Positions 43,324-53,338 are shown, counted from the first letter of the stretch. The stretch is DNA of 64,000 nucleotides from Chitinophaga alhagiae (GCF_003568665.1 NZ_QXMH01000001.1:2046001-2110000); one strand, 5' to 3'. The notes: generated by a model from the letters alone, not told the origin. Numbers and translations: made by a program.

Positions 43324-45357
43324 ATGGAAAAAGGAGGCAACAACTATAGTAAGGGATCAGAAAAATCTCCGAAAAAAGGGCCAAAGTTTAATATATACTG
43401 GGTTTATGCTTTTATTGGCATTGCCTTGCTGGCAATGAACTTTGTAGAGCTGGGCACCAAACCCAAAGAACTGACCGGTTTTAAACAATTCCAGCAGGAA
43501 TACCTGCGCACAGGGGATGTAGACAAACTGGTGGTAGTGAACAAAAGACTGGTGGAGGTTTACATCAAAAAAGACCGGTTGAACGATCCCAAGTACGAAT
43601 CTGTGGCCAAAAGCCGCTTCGGACAACCCAACCCCGGTCCTCACTTCCAGTTCACCATTGGCAGCGTAGAGAGCTTCCAGAAAGAGCTTGACAAGGCGCA
43701 GGCAGATATGCCGCTGGCAGACCAGATGAACGTGTCTTATCAGGACCGTCAGAACTGGTTTGACCCGCTGATGCAGATACTGCTGCCCATTCTGCTGCTG
43801 ATAGGCATGTGGATACTGTTGATGCGTAAAATGGGCGGCCCTTCCGGCGGAAGCGGCGGGCCCGGTGGCATCTTCAACATCGGCAAGTCTAAAGCCACCC
43901 TGTTTGACAAAGGCACCCGCGTAAACATCACCTTCAACGATGTGGCCGGACTGGACGAAGCCAAGGTGGAAGTAATGGAAATTGTAGATTTCCTCAAAAA
44001 CCCGAAAAAATACACCGCATTAGGTGGTAAAATACCCAAAGGCGCATTGCTGGTTGGCCCTCCGGGTACCGGTAAAACCCTGCTGGCCAAAGCCATGGCT
44101 GGCGAAGCGCAGGTGCCTTTCTTCTCCATGAGCGGTTCAGACTTTGTGGAACTGTTTGTGGGCGTGGGCGCCAGCCGTGTAAGGGACCTGTTCAAACAGG
44201 CCCGTGAAAAAGCGCCCTGTATCATTTTCATAGACGAGATAGACGCCATCGGCCGCGCCCGTGGCAAGAACGTGATGATGAGCAACGACGAGCGGGAGAA
44301 TACCCTCAACCAGTTGCTGGTGGAAATGGACGGCTTCGGTACAGACAGCGGTATTATCATACTGGCCGCCACCAACCGGCCAGACGTGCTGGACAGCGCC
44401 CTGCTGCGCCCCGGCCGTTTTGACCGCCAGATCTCTATAGACAAGCCTGACCTGGCCGGCCGTGAGCATATCTTTGACGTGCACCTGAAACCCATCAAAA
44501 CTTCCCCCAACCTCGATATCAAAAAGCTGGCCTCCATGACGCCCGGTTTTGCCGGTGCAGACATTGCCAACGTTTGTAACGAAGCGGCCCTCATTGCCGC
44601 CCGCAAGGGTAAAACGGAAGTGGAAATGGAAGATTTCAATGATGCCATTGACCGTGTGATCGGTGGCCTGGAGAAAAAGAACAAGATCATTTCCCCGGAA
44701 GAAAAAGAAGTGATAGCCTACCACGAAGCCGGTCACGCTATTTGCGGCTGGTACCTGGAGCACGCCAACCCGCTGGTAAAAGTAACCATTGTACCACGCG
44801 GCGTGGCAGCCCTCGGCTATGCGCAATACCTGCCCAAAGAACAATACCTGTACAACACCGAGCAATTGATGGACGATATCTGCATGACCCTTGGCGGCCG
44901 CGCGGTGGAAGACCTGGTGTTCGGCAAGGTATCTACCGGCGCGCAAAATGACCTGCAGGTGATCACCCGCATGGCCTACGCCATGGTTACCGTGTACGGC
45001 ATGAACGAGAAGATAGGCAACGTTTCTTTCTACGATCCCAACAGCGACCAGGCTTTCACCAAGCCGTATTCCGAGGAAACCTCCAAGCTGATAGACCAGG
45101 AAGTGCGCCTGCTCATAGAAAAAGCCTACGAGCGTACCAAGGCCCTGCTGGCAGACAAGATGGACCATGTGAAACTGCTGGCGGAAGAACTGCTGAAGAA
45201 GGAAGTGCTGTATAAAGACGACCTGGAGCGCCTCATCGGCAAACGCCCGTTTGACACGCATAAAGAACATCACCTGAATAAAGAAGGCATGACCACTGAC
45301 GGCGTACACCCCTCAGACATCATCAATCCTTCTCCGGCCAATGCAATTTCAGAATAA
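43324..45357 (+). CDS. ftsH: ATP-dependent zinc metalloprotease FtsH
   Basis: Inner-membrane AAA+ protease that degrades damaged and regulatory membrane proteins. 677 residues. Two membrane helices (about 24-41 and 151-167) enclose a periplasmic domain. AAA+ domain: Walker A GPPGTGKT (245-252), Walker [12 protein letters not shown], second region of homology [18 protein letters not shown]. The zinc motif HEAGH is at 467-471. [13 protein letters not shown] linker (about 171-182) follows the second helix. The LUD-domain gene starts 2 bases after the stop, so the two are co-translated. Confidence 0.97.
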   Translation: MEKGGNNYSKGSEKSPKKGPKFNIYWVYAFIGIALLAMNFVELGTKPKELTGFKQFQQEYLRTGDVDKLVVVNKRLVEVYIKKDRLNDPKYESVAKSRFGQPNPGPHFQFTIGSVESFQKELDKAQADMPLADQMNVSYQDRQNWFDPLMQILLPILLLIGMWILLMRKMGGPSGGSGGPGGIFNIGKSKATLFDKGTRVNITFNDVAGLDEAKVEVMEIVDFLKNPKKYTALGGKIPKGALLVGPPGTGKTLLAKAMAGEAQVPFFSMSGSDFVELFVGVGASRVRDLFKQAREKAPCIIFIDEIDAIGRARGKNVMMSNDERENTLNQLLVEMDGFGTDSGIIILAATNRPDVLDSALLRPGRFDRQISIDKPDLAGREHIFDVHLKPIKTSPNLDIKKLASMTPGFAGADIANVCNEAALIAARKGKTEVEMEDFNDAIDRVIGGLEKKNKIISPEEKEVIAYHEAGHAICGWYLEHANPLVKVTIVPRGVAALGYAQYLPKEQYLYNTEQLMDDICMTLGGRAVEDLVFGKVSTGAQNDLQVITRMAYAMVTVYGMNEKIGNVSFYDPNSDQAFTKPYSEETSKLIDQEVRLLIEKAYERTKALLADKMDHVKLLAEELLKKEVLYKDDLERLIGKRPFDTHKEHHLNKEGMTTDGVHPSDIINPSPANAISE

Positions 45358-45359
45358 GG

Positions 45360-45995
45360 ATGAAAGTATCGCCCGCTAAAGAAAATATCCTGAAAAGAGT
45401 CAGGAACGCGCTCAGCCAGCCCGTGCAATTGCCTTTCCCCCATGCGGAAGGCAGCAACCCGGTTTTCGAGACCAAACACGATGGCCTGGAAATAAAGTTT
45501 GCCGAAGAGTTCTCAAAACTGCAGGGCAAGTTCATTTTCTGCTCCAGCCGGGACGAACTGGCCGAAAACCTGCAGGCCCTGGTGGAAAACAAGGAGTGGA
45601 CGCATGTACACTGCAAAACGCCCTCGCTGGAAAAAATACTGGAACCTTACAACCCGGCTTATCTGAACGTAGGGGACATGTATACGCTGGATGCGGCCAT
45701 TACCGACTGCGAGTGCCTCATTGCCCGCACCGGTACCATGGTACTGTCTGCCGCGCAGCCCTCCGGCCGCGGCCTCCCGGTATTTGCACCGGTACACATT
45801 GTCATAGCTCATACCCACCAGCTGGTGTTTGACCTGAAAGATGCCATTGCCAGGGTGAAAGAAAAATACCAGGGCCAGTTGCCCTCCATGATCTCTTTTG
45901 CTTCCGGCCCCAGCCGCACGGCAGACATCGAAAAAACACTGGTGGTAGGCGTACACGGCCCCCGGGAGGTATATGTTTTCCTGCTGGACGAATAG
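45360..45995 (+). CDS. LUD-domain (LutC/YkgG-like) protein
   Basis: 211 residues. The LUD domain pattern is visible: DCECLIARTGTMVLS, the PVFAPVHIVIAHTHQLV core, and the C-terminal SMISFASGPSRTADIEKTLVVGVHGP motif. LutC is a subunit of the lactate oxidase complex, but no LutA or LutB gene is here. The gene is tied to ftsH with a 2-base gap, so its role may be different. Function is inferred only from family membership. Confidence 0.85.
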   Translation: MKVSPAKENILKRVRNALSQPVQLPFPHAEGSNPVFETKHDGLEIKFAEEFSKLQGKFIFCSSRDELAENLQALVENKEWTHVHCKTPSLEKILEPYNPAYLNVGDMYTLDAAITDCECLIARTGTMVLSAAQPSGRGLPVFAPVHIVIAHTHQLVFDLKDAIARVKEKYQGQLPSMISFASGPSRTADIEKTLVVGVHGPREVYVFLLDE

Positions 45996-46021
45996 CCGAA
46001 AAGAATATTGATCTATATACT

Positions 46022-46061
46022 TGTAAAATGCAAAAGGAAATCATCACTTTTGCATTTTACA
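46022..46061. repeat. Perfect 15-bp inverted repeat before lpxH
   Basis: TGTAAAATGCAAAAG (46022-46036) and CTTTTGCATTTTACA (46047-46061) are exact complements with a 10-base loop. The stem is AT-rich and no T run follows, so it is a weak terminator at best. It lies 13 bases before the lpxH start and may affect its expression or mark the border between the ftsH-LUD unit and lpxH. Confidence 0.65.
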
Positions 46062-46074
46062 TTTAAGCAACACC

Positions 46075-46839
46075 ATGGAACTGTTATTACCGCCCGGCAA
46101 GCGCATTTACTTTGCATCAGACTTCCACCTCGGCGCTCCCAACATGGAGAAAAGCCGGGAGCGGGAGCGGCTGGTGGTACGCTGGCTGGATGAAGCGGCG
46201 CAGGATGCGCAGCATATTTTCCTGGTGGGTGATCTTTTTGATTTCTGGTTTGAATACAAACACACCATCCCCAAAGGGTATACCCGCCTGCTGGGCAAAC
46301 TGGCGGAGCTGAGAGACCGGGGCATCGGCATTTCCGTGTTCATCGGCAATCATGATATGTGGATGAACGGGTATTTTGAAGAAGAGCTGGACATTCCCGT
46401 ATATTTTGAACCGCAGACCTACACCATTGCCGGCAAACGCTTCTATATCGGCCATGGAGATGGCCTCGGGCCGGGTGACCATGGTTATAAATTCCTGAAA
46501 AAAGTATTCCGTAACCCCGTATGCCGCTCCCTCTTTTCTTTTATCCACCCCAGCTGGGGCATTGGCATGGCCAACTACTGGAGCCGTAAAAGCCGCGCTG
46601 CCACCGGCGGGGAGCTGGAAAAATTCCTGGGTGAGGAAGAAGAGTGGCTGGCTATTTACAGCAGGGAAATTTTGCAGAAAGAGCATTTCGACTATTTTAT
46701 TTTCGGGCACCGCCACCTGCCGCTTGACCTCAAAGTAGGCGAAAACAGCCGGTACATCAACCTGGGAGACTGGCTGAATTACAACTCCTATGCAGACTTT
46801 GACGGGAATACGGTTGTGTTGAAGTACTACGCGAAGTAA
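46075..46839 (+). CDS. lpxH: UDP-2,3-diacylglucosamine diphosphatase
   Basis: 254 residues of the calcineurin-like metallophosphoesterase superfamily. Metal motifs in order: SDFHLGAPN (about 15-23), GDLFDFWFE (47-55), GNHDMWMNG and GHGDGLGPGD, then FGHRHLP. The enzyme hydrolyses UDP-2,3-diacylglucosamine to lipid X in lipid A synthesis and works at the inner membrane. The recO gene converges from the other side with 11 bases between stops. Confidence 0.93.
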   Translation: MELLLPPGKRIYFASDFHLGAPNMEKSRERERLVVRWLDEAAQDAQHIFLVGDLFDFWFEYKHTIPKGYTRLLGKLAELRDRGIGISVFIGNHDMWMNGYFEEELDIPVYFEPQTYTIAGKRFYIGHGDGLGPGDHGYKFLKKVFRNPVCRSLFSFIHPSWGIGMANYWSRKSRAATGGELEKFLGEEEEWLAIYSREILQKEHFDYFIFGHRHLPLDLKVGENSRYINLGDWLNYNSYADFDGNTVVLKYYAK

Positions 46840-46850
46840 TAAGCCCCCCC

Positions 46851-47585
46851 TTAACTCAATATCTCGTTCAGTATAGGCGGAGAATGCAGCTCTGTAAAAT
46901 CAGGGATATGCAGTTTGTAAAAATCGAGATAAGCATACAGCAGGTTCCTTCTCCTTTCTTTATTTAATTCAATTTTATCAAGGTCTGCCAGGTGCTGGAT
47001 TTGCTGCAGCCGGTCCGTGACCTGGCTGGAAAACTCGTCGAGGTACTGGGTATGGTGCGGTGGCAGGTCGGTGAAAACGCCCTGCTGCAGGTCAAGATAG
47101 GGTGTATAGGAAGAGTAGTGGCCGGCGAAGTGGAAACCCAGGTGGGCGGCCAGCCGGAGTGTGAAATATAAAGGCAGGTTGGCGGCAACGGTGGTAGGCC
47201 CCGCATCCAGCGCTTTGAACACGCCGGCCGTAAAATGGTACAGGTCTGGCTGCTGCTCCGGCTGTTTGAGCGTTTTCTGCAACAGCTCTATGAGGTAGAG
47301 GGCCACCGTGTTTTTCACAATGTTCACATGCATTGAGGTGTATACGTGCCCCAGCTTGAACTCCGAGATGCGCTGCAGGTTCTTTTGTTCGTGATGGTAC
47401 ACCACCAGGTCAAGAATATTGCCGGGCTGCAGCAGGTTTCCTTTGGCCGCTTTGGGTTTGGAAGAGCGTACGCCGTTCACGATATAGGATTGTATACCGA
47501 ACAGCTCCGTAAATATGCTGAGGATAAGGCTGGAATCTCCATACTTCACGGTGCGCAATACTATGCCGGGTGTTTTGTGCAGCAT
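46851..47585 (-). CDS. recO: DNA repair protein RecO
   Basis: 244 residues. The N-terminal OB fold begins MLHKTPGIVLRTVKYGDSSLI, with FTELFGIQSYIVNGVRSSK, and is followed by a helical domain. RecO loads RecA on SSB-coated DNA with RecR. The start is the ATG at 47583-47585; the frame extends 22 codons further upstream without family features. It follows porZ on the same strand with 74 bases between; the neighbourhood porZ-recO is common in Bacteroidota. Confidence 0.88.
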   Translation of the reverse strand: MLHKTPGIVLRTVKYGDSSLILSIFTELFGIQSYIVNGVRSSKPKAAKGNLLQPGNILDLVVYHHEQKNLQRISEFKLGHVYTSMHVNIVKNTVALYLIELLQKTLKQPEQQPDLYHFTAGVFKALDAGPTTVAANLPLYFTLRLAAHLGFHFAGHYSSYTPYLDLQQGVFTDLPPHHTQYLDEFSSQVTDRLQQIQHLADLDKIELNKERRRNLLYAYLDFYKLHIPDFTELHSPPILNEILS

Positions 47586-47659
47586 GCTGCAAAAGTCGGT
47601 TATCGGGAGGATAAATGCCAGCTTTGCCGCCAATTTTCCGTGGCCATGCAATGGCCCCG

Positions 47660-49813
47660 TTAGTGGATAAATACCAGTTTTGTGACGATCTTTTCCTGCC
47701 CGCTGTCATCAGACGCAAACACGAGATATACGCCGCTTTGCGGCCGGCGGCCGGTATAGTCACGCCCGTTCCACACAGCCTGCCCGCCATGGGCACGGGT
47801 CTGGAACACCAGCCGGCCTGCTGTATCTGTAATTTTTACAACGGCATTTTGCACCAGCCCGCGAATGGCAATGGTGCCTTCGTACCCCCTGGGAACGGGA
47901 TTGGGGAACACCAGCACCTCGTTTTGCTGCGTGGGCCCGCCTTCTGTGGCAGTGCCGCGCCACGAGAGCAGGCCGGCTGCGGTGGCAAAAAACACTTCGC
48001 CCGTGGTGGGGTGTATGGCAATGCGGTACACCACATCTGAAGGCAGCGGGCTGTTGGCGGTGTTGAAGTGCGCCAGTATCTTTTCCCCGCCCGGTGCTAC
48101 CAGCCATGCGCCGTTCTGCGTGCCCACCCATTTGCGGTTGGCGCCGTCTACGGCAATGGTATTCACCTGCTCGTGCTGGAAGAGGTAACCGGCAAAATTA
48201 TCTTCCTTCAATACGGGCCAGAAAGCATCGCAGAAGGTAGCGGCGCATTGCACCACGGCCACGCCTTTGGCCGTGCCTATCCAGATGTAGCCATCCCGGT
48301 CTTTGGCAATGCAGCGTACATCGGGAGAGGGCAGGTTGCCCTGGCCCGCGCCGGGCTGGTAGAGTTTCCATTTATCATCTGCTGTGCCTTCCGGGCTGGT
48401 GCCATGGTTGAAAACGAACACACCGTTATTGCGGGGAGACACGATCCATTTTTGACCTGCGTCATCTACCAGCAGCTGGCTAACGGCGTTGGCCGTATGA
48501 AAAACGGGAATGGAATAATGCAGCCAGCTATTATCCGGCCGGCGCATGTGCAAGTTGTTTACCGCCCCAAAGGTGCTGACCCAGAGGCGCCCTTCCGGGT
48601 CTGTGGCCAACCCGCTCACCAGCGAGTCTCCGCCTGGTTTGGTCACTGTATTGGCCTGTACGGCCAGCAACCCCTCCCCGAAAGCACCCGCGTACATCTC
48701 CGTACCGGCAGGGCTGATGGTAATAACGTCACGCAGGGCCGCTACCCGCTGCCATTCTTCGTTGTCAAACCGGAACAGGCCGTCTGTGTTGCCGGTGGCC
48801 TGCCAGCCTGTTGTTACACTGCCCGCGGCCGCCCAGAGGGCGCCGTTGTGCACCGTCATTTCACCGCTTACAATGCCATGGGGCGAGTTGGGCGTAAAGT
48901 TCACCATGCCGCCGTTGCCAAAGCGCAGCAGGCCGCTTTCCGCATCTGCCACCCAGGTAGCTTGCGCGGCGGTTACAGCAGCTGCGGGGCTAGGGCTTTG
49001 CAATGTGTTTTCCAAAACTCCGCTGCCGGAAAGCTGCAATACGTGGCCGGGCTGGTGTACAAACAGGGCGGCGCCGGAGGTGTTAACGTTCAGTATGGGC
49101 GTACCGTTGGCAAACCAGGGTTCACGGCCGGTGTCTTCCAAAGCATATATTGTATCGCCCTGCAGGGCCAGCAGCCTGCTATTGAGGGTAAGCAGGTTAC
49201 GCGCGTTGCCCCAGGCCGGCACCACTTCCCAGTTAGCAGGGTCTGCCAGGTTGCGGCCCTGCCTGGGCGCCCGCAGCACGCCGGCCGCGGTGGCGGCATA
49301 ATAATAAGGGCCGTTCTGCGCCAGGGCGCTAGTGGCGCCAATACGCCAGGTATCTGCAATCTCCTGTTTTTCAAGGTCCAGCACCAGTATGCCAACGGGT
49401 GTGCAGAGGTATGCGAAAGGGCCGTCAAAGGAGATCCGGCGGGTGCGTTTGTCACTTCCCGCGGAAGACAGCTTGAAATCGGGGATGTTGATGATGTTCT
49501 CGTTGCGCAGTACGTCCAGGTTACCGTTGTCATAGGCAATGACCAGTGCCTGGCTGCCCGGGTGGCAGCCGATGGCGGCAATGCCCGCATCGTGCAGGCC
49601 GTTCACCTTGCTGTAACGGGTGAGCGCGTTGTCCGAAAAAGCAACGGCAAACACGCCGTAGGGCGTGGCACAGTACAGCCGGTCGGGCGCCGCTGCCAGC
49701 GCCGTTGTTTGCCGCCAGGGCAAATGCTCCCGCCAGTGCCCGATGGGCGTGAGCTGGCAATAGGCGTTGGCCGGCAGCAGGCAGATAGTCAGAAGGAGCA
49801 GGCGGAAGAACAT
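47660..49813 (-). CDS. porZ: PorZ-like type IX secretion surface protein
   Basis: 717 residues. Signal peptide MFFRLLLLTICLLPANAYC, then two beta-propellers (about 25-330 and 331-600) with repeats of the two-component-regulator-propeller kind (GLFRFDNEEWQRV, GRLWVSTFGAVNNLH, GYIWIGTAKGVAVV, NRKWVGTQNGAWLV). The C-terminal 85 residues are a type A sorting domain: VLVFPNPVPRGYEG, KITDTAGRLVF, ending in KIVTKLVFIH. This propeller pair plus sorting domain and the recO neighbour are the features of PorZ, a surface component of the type IX attachment complex. A general propeller surface protein is the alternative. Confidence 0.75.
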   Translation of the reverse strand: MFFRLLLLTICLLPANAYCQLTPIGHWREHLPWRQTTALAAAPDRLYCATPYGVFAVAFSDNALTRYSKVNGLHDAGIAAIGCHPGSQALVIAYDNGNLDVLRNENIINIPDFKLSSAGSDKRTRRISFDGPFAYLCTPVGILVLDLEKQEIADTWRIGATSALAQNGPYYYAATAAGVLRAPRQGRNLADPANWEVVPAWGNARNLLTLNSRLLALQGDTIYALEDTGREPWFANGTPILNVNTSGAALFVHQPGHVLQLSGSGVLENTLQSPSPAAAVTAAQATWVADAESGLLRFGNGGMVNFTPNSPHGIVSGEMTVHNGALWAAAGSVTTGWQATGNTDGLFRFDNEEWQRVAALRDVITISPAGTEMYAGAFGEGLLAVQANTVTKPGGDSLVSGLATDPEGRLWVSTFGAVNNLHMRRPDNSWLHYSIPVFHTANAVSQLLVDDAGQKWIVSPRNNGVFVFNHGTSPEGTADDKWKLYQPGAGQGNLPSPDVRCIAKDRDGYIWIGTAKGVAVVQCAATFCDAFWPVLKEDNFAGYLFQHEQVNTIAVDGANRKWVGTQNGAWLVAPGGEKILAHFNTANSPLPSDVVYRIAIHPTTGEVFFATAAGLLSWRGTATEGGPTQQNEVLVFPNPVPRGYEGTIAIRGLVQNAVVKITDTAGRLVFQTRAHGGQAVWNGRDYTGRRPQSGVYLVFASDDSGQEKIVTKLVFIH

Positions 49814-49830
49814 ACTTCCCAAAAGTAACA

Positions 49831-49862
49831 ATTACGATTATCTAATATGCATAAATCGTAAT
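49831..49862. promoter_or_regulatory. Palindrome in the divergent porZ / RND transporter region
   Basis: ATTACGATT (49831-49839) and AATCGTAAT (49854-49862) are exact complements with a 14-base spacer; an outer repeat GTAAC (49825-49829) and GTTAC (49868-49872) flanks it. The whole divergent gap is 91 bases, so this repeat fills much of the shared promoter region and could be an operator for both genes. Confidence 0.5.
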
Positions 49863-49904
49863 GAATAGTTACCTTTATGGCCTTTACCAAATCATGTAAT
49901 ACGT

Positions 49905-52310
49905 ATGTGGCAGCGCCTGGCAGGTTTTGTTCTGAAATTCCGATTATGGCTTCTGGTTTTGTTGATGGCAGGCACCGGCATCATGGCCTGGTATGCCAGT
50001 AAAGTAGAACTGTCTTATGAATTTACCGGCGCCATCCCGCGGGACAACCCCAAGTGGCAGCAGTACCAGCAGTTCAAACAAAAGTTCGGGGAAGACGGGA
50101 ATATGATGGTGATCGGTATTGAGACCGGTAACATGTTCCAGCTTGACTTCTTCAGGGATTATGCAGCGCTGAACGACGACCTCCGCAAGATACCTGCCGT
50201 TGAGAACACCCTGAGCATACCCGTAGCCGTTAACCTCATAAAAGACGACAGTACCCGCAAGCTCAAAGCCATACAACTTTTCCAGCCCCTGCCGCAAACA
50301 CAGGCGGAGCTTGACAGCCTGGCCCGCGTATTTTATTCATTGCCTTTCTACAAGGGGTTATTATACAGCACCAACAGCTCCTCCTTTCTGCTGGCGGTAC
50401 ACATCAATAAAGACGTACTCAACTCCAAAGGAAGGATAAAGGTAGTAGAGGCCATCCGGAAAAGAGCTGAGGCCTTCGGGCAAAAGCATAACCTGGATGT
50501 GAAGCTGAGCGGCCTGCCTATGATACGCACCATTATGGCTACCAAGGTGGCAGACGAGCTGAAAATGTTCCTCGGTATTTCTTTTGTGCTCACCGCCCTC
50601 ATACTGCTGCTGTTTTTCCGCTCCTTCAGCGCGGTGCTCATGAGTATGATCGTAGTGGCCATCGGGGTAATATGGTCTGTGGGCACCATTGTGATATGCG
50701 GGTATAAAATAACCCTGCTCACCGGTCTCATTCCTCCGCTGATAGTGGTAATAGGCATTCCCAACTGCGTATATTTCCTCAACAAGTACCATACGGAGTA
50801 CGCCATACACGGGAAAAAGATGGAGGCGCTGGTGCGCATGGTGCAGCGTATGGGCATTGTGACCCTTTTTACCAACCTCACCGCCGCCATCGGCTTCGGG
50901 GTCTTTTATTTTACCCGCAGTGAACTGTTGAAACATTTCGGCGTGGTAGCAGGGGTGAACATCATGCTCATCTTCCTGATCTCCTTTATCTTCCTGCCCG
51001 CCGTACTCAGTTATCTGCCGCCGCCCAAAACCAAGCATACCAGTTACCTGGACAATAAAATGTTCCGGGCCGTACTGAACATGCTCAACAACCTGGTGTT
51101 CAAATACCGTCCCATGGTATACCTTTCTACGGTACTGATGGTGCTGGCCGCCATCATAGGCATGCTGCGCCTGAGACCGGTTGGGTTTATTGTGGACGAT
51201 ATCCCTAAAAAGGACAAGCTGTATACGGACCTCAAGTTCTTTGAACGCCATTTCAAAGGCGTAATGCCGCTGGAGATCGCAATAGACACCAAAAAGAAGA
51301 ACGGGGTAGTGAACCTGCAAACCCTTACCCGGCTGGACGAGCTGAGCGGCATTATTGCCAGCCGCCCCGCTTTTGCGCGGCCGCTTTCCGTGGCCGAAGG
51401 CATCAAGTTTGCCAAACAGGCATATTATGGAGGAGACAGCCTTAACTATGCCGTGCCCAACCAGTTTGACATCGGCTTCCTGGCGCCTTACCTGCGCATG
51501 CGCGGAGACGGTAACAGCGCCTCCACCTTTACCAAGCTGGTATCTTCCTTTATGGACAGTACGCGGCAGATAGCGCGTATGAGCGTGAACATGGCAGATG
51601 TAGGCTCTGTGGAGCTGCCCCGGCTGATAGATTCCCTGCGCCCCCACGTAAACGAAATATTTGACACGGCGCAGTACAAAGTGACCTTTACCGGTACCAG
51701 CATCATTTTCCTGGAAGGCAGCCGCTTCATTATTAATGGCCTGCTGGAAAGCATATTGCTGGCCTTTGTGCTGATCGTGTTCTGCATGCTGTACCTGTTC
51801 CGCTCCTGGCGCATGCTTATTATTTCGCTGGTACCCAATATTATCCCCCTGCTGGTAACGGCCGGGGTAATGGGCTGGCTGGATATTGCCATCAAGCCCT
51901 CTACCGTGCTGGTGTTCAGCATAGCGCTCGGTATAGCCATAGACGTTACCATCCGTTTCCTGGTAAATTTCAAACAGGAGCTGCCGCTCAATAATTACGA
52001 TATATCCACAACCGTTAGGCAGACCATCAACGAAACGGGGCTGAGCATCATTTATACCTCGCTCATCCTGTTTGCAGGTTTCATGATCTTTGCTTTCTCC
52101 GAGTTCCAGGGCACAAAAGCGCTGGGCTGGCTTACTTCTCTTACGCTGGTAATGGCCATGGTGACCAATCTAACCATTTTGCCCGCCATGCTGCTGTGGA
52201 TGGAGAAGGCCCTTCAGAAAAAGGCCCGGAAAAAGGAACTCTGGAAAACGCTGGATGAAGAACCTGACCTGGAGATGGACCAGATAGGGCTGAACGACAA
52301 GGAAGAGTAA
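49905..52310 (+). CDS. RND-superfamily (MMPL-type) exporter
   Basis: 801 residues with the two-half RND layout. Each half has a first helix (about 12-30 and 400-420), a large periplasmic loop (about 35-205 and 425-620) and a five-helix bundle. The first bundle begins FLGISFVLTALILLLFF; the second has GLLESILLAFVLIVFCMLYLF, and the conserved ALGIAIDVTIRFLVNF with its acidic residue of the proton path. MMPL proteins move lipids, hopanoids or polyketides; the substrate here is unknown. The C-terminal tail is acidic. Single gene, followed by a terminator about 90 bases downstream. Confidence 0.9.
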   Translation: MWQRLAGFVLKFRLWLLVLLMAGTGIMAWYASKVELSYEFTGAIPRDNPKWQQYQQFKQKFGEDGNMMVIGIETGNMFQLDFFRDYAALNDDLRKIPAVENTLSIPVAVNLIKDDSTRKLKAIQLFQPLPQTQAELDSLARVFYSLPFYKGLLYSTNSSSFLLAVHINKDVLNSKGRIKVVEAIRKRAEAFGQKHNLDVKLSGLPMIRTIMATKVADELKMFLGISFVLTALILLLFFRSFSAVLMSMIVVAIGVIWSVGTIVICGYKITLLTGLIPPLIVVIGIPNCVYFLNKYHTEYAIHGKKMEALVRMVQRMGIVTLFTNLTAAIGFGVFYFTRSELLKHFGVVAGVNIMLIFLISFIFLPAVLSYLPPPKTKHTSYLDNKMFRAVLNMLNNLVFKYRPMVYLSTVLMVLAAIIGMLRLRPVGFIVDDIPKKDKLYTDLKFFERHFKGVMPLEIAIDTKKKNGVVNLQTLTRLDELSGIIASRPAFARPLSVAEGIKFAKQAYYGGDSLNYAVPNQFDIGFLAPYLRMRGDGNSASTFTKLVSSFMDSTRQIARMSVNMADVGSVELPRLIDSLRPHVNEIFDTAQYKVTFTGTSIIFLEGSRFIINGLLESILLAFVLIVFCMLYLFRSWRMLIISLVPNIIPLLVTAGVMGWLDIAIKPSTVLVFSIALGIAIDVTIRFLVNFKQELPLNNYDISTTVRQTINETGLSIIYTSLILFAGFMIFAFSEFQGTKALGWLTSLTLVMAMVTNLTILPAMLLWMEKALQKKARKKELWKTLDEEPDLEMDQIGLNDKEE

Positions 52311-52400
52311 TTCACTCATCCCGGAAATTTGCCGCTCAAAGAATTTAATATAATTGGAGCATGATAACTTTTTTGGACTTGCTCCCCGCAAAACCTTACG

Positions 52401-52429
52401 TCCGTGGCTTTTTGCCACGGATTTTTTTT
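52401..52429 (+). terminator. Rho-independent terminator after the RND exporter
   Basis: Perfect 8-bp stem TCCGTGGC (52401-52408) and GCCACGGA (52414-52421), loop TTTTT, then eight T. About 90 bases after the exporter stop. Confidence 0.92.
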
Positions 52430-52519
52430 AGCCGCTTTGCTAAAATAATCTAGTGGGGCTCGTTCATCATTAGCATATCGCCGCTTATAATAAAGCACTA
52501 TATATAGCGGGGAAAAAGT

Positions 52520-52550
52520 AAGAGGTTTAGCATGCCATTTCTAACCTCTT
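52520..52550. promoter_or_regulatory. Inverted repeat just before the transposase-like gene
   Basis: AAGAGGTT (52520-52527) and AACCTCTT (52543-52550) are exact complements with a 15-base spacer, and the right arm ends 6 bases before the ATG. It could be an operator for the helix-turn-helix protein itself or a hairpin that limits translation. Confidence 0.5.
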
Positions 52551-52556
52551 TAGTCC

Positions 52557-53261
52557 ATGAAAAATAAGTTCCTGAAAGGCGCTCATTTGTCCGAGCGCAA
52601 GTTTAAGGAGATACTAAAGCTGTTCTCCGAAGATTTAACAGCCACACAGATAGCTAATATCAGTGGCGTAAGCCGGGTAACCATCAACAGTTACCTGAAA
52701 AAGATAAGGATGCAGATAGTCAGGTACTGCGAGTCATTGCAGCCTGAGCCTGCTACAGCAAATGCTGCATCCTGGGTGAGCCGGGGGCACTCGCACGCGC
52801 CGGCTCATGACGCGGGTGTTGCGGTCAAAACGGATGTTGACCGCATTGTAAAGCCTGTAATATTCGGCATCTACAAGCTGGAGCAAAAAGTATTCACCGA
52901 AATTCTGCCAGACGTTAGTCGTTCCATGATCCAGGCCATTGCCAGGGGCCGTTCCGTGCTGGAAACGATAGGCAATGCCGAAAGGATACGCCGTTTCAGC
53001 GGAGTGGTAGACCTGGGGCAATACCGCCTGTACCACATTGGCAACGGGCATCATGACCTGGAGGCCGGAAAGGCCATGCTGGATGATGTAGACGGCTTCT
53101 GGGGCCTCACCAAACACAGGTTGGCCAAGTTCAAGGGGCTGAACAGGAATACAGCTTACCTGCACCTGAAAGAATGCGAGTTCCGGTACAACTACAGGAA
53201 TGAGGATCTATACACCACGTTGATCAATCTCTTGAAAACATTCCCTTTGAACTTATCTTGA
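52557..53261 (+). CDS. IS1595-type transposase relative lacking catalytic residues
   Basis: 234 residues, one uninterrupted frame. The N-terminus has a helix-turn-helix (LTATQIANISGVSRVTINSYLKKIR, about 27-51 in pattern), and the body matches IS1595-family transposases: VIFGIYKLEQKVFTEILPD, MIQAIARGRSVLETI, FWGLTKHRLAKFKGL and YLHLKECEFRYN. In active relatives the catalytic acidic residues are in DESYFG, in the SDGW position and in the IESFW motif. Here those places read NAASWV, GNAERI and VDGFW, so the first two are gone and the third is changed. Either a decayed insertion sequence or a protein kept for DNA binding. Only one copy was seen in the window, upstream of the Sus genes. Confidence 0.72.
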   Translation: MKNKFLKGAHLSERKFKEILKLFSEDLTATQIANISGVSRVTINSYLKKIRMQIVRYCESLQPEPATANAASWVSRGHSHAPAHDAGVAVKTDVDRIVKPVIFGIYKLEQKVFTEILPDVSRSMIQAIARGRSVLETIGNAERIRRFSGVVDLGQYRLYHIGNGHHDLEAGKAMLDDVDGFWGLTKHRLAKFKGLNRNTAYLHLKECEFRYNYRNEDLYTTLINLLKTFPLNLS

Positions 53262-53338
53262 CCGGCTTAAAACAAGCATAAGCGACAGTTGTAATTTGAC
53301 GCCGTTAAGGTAGATTGAGTTACCAAAATCTGCCGCTT

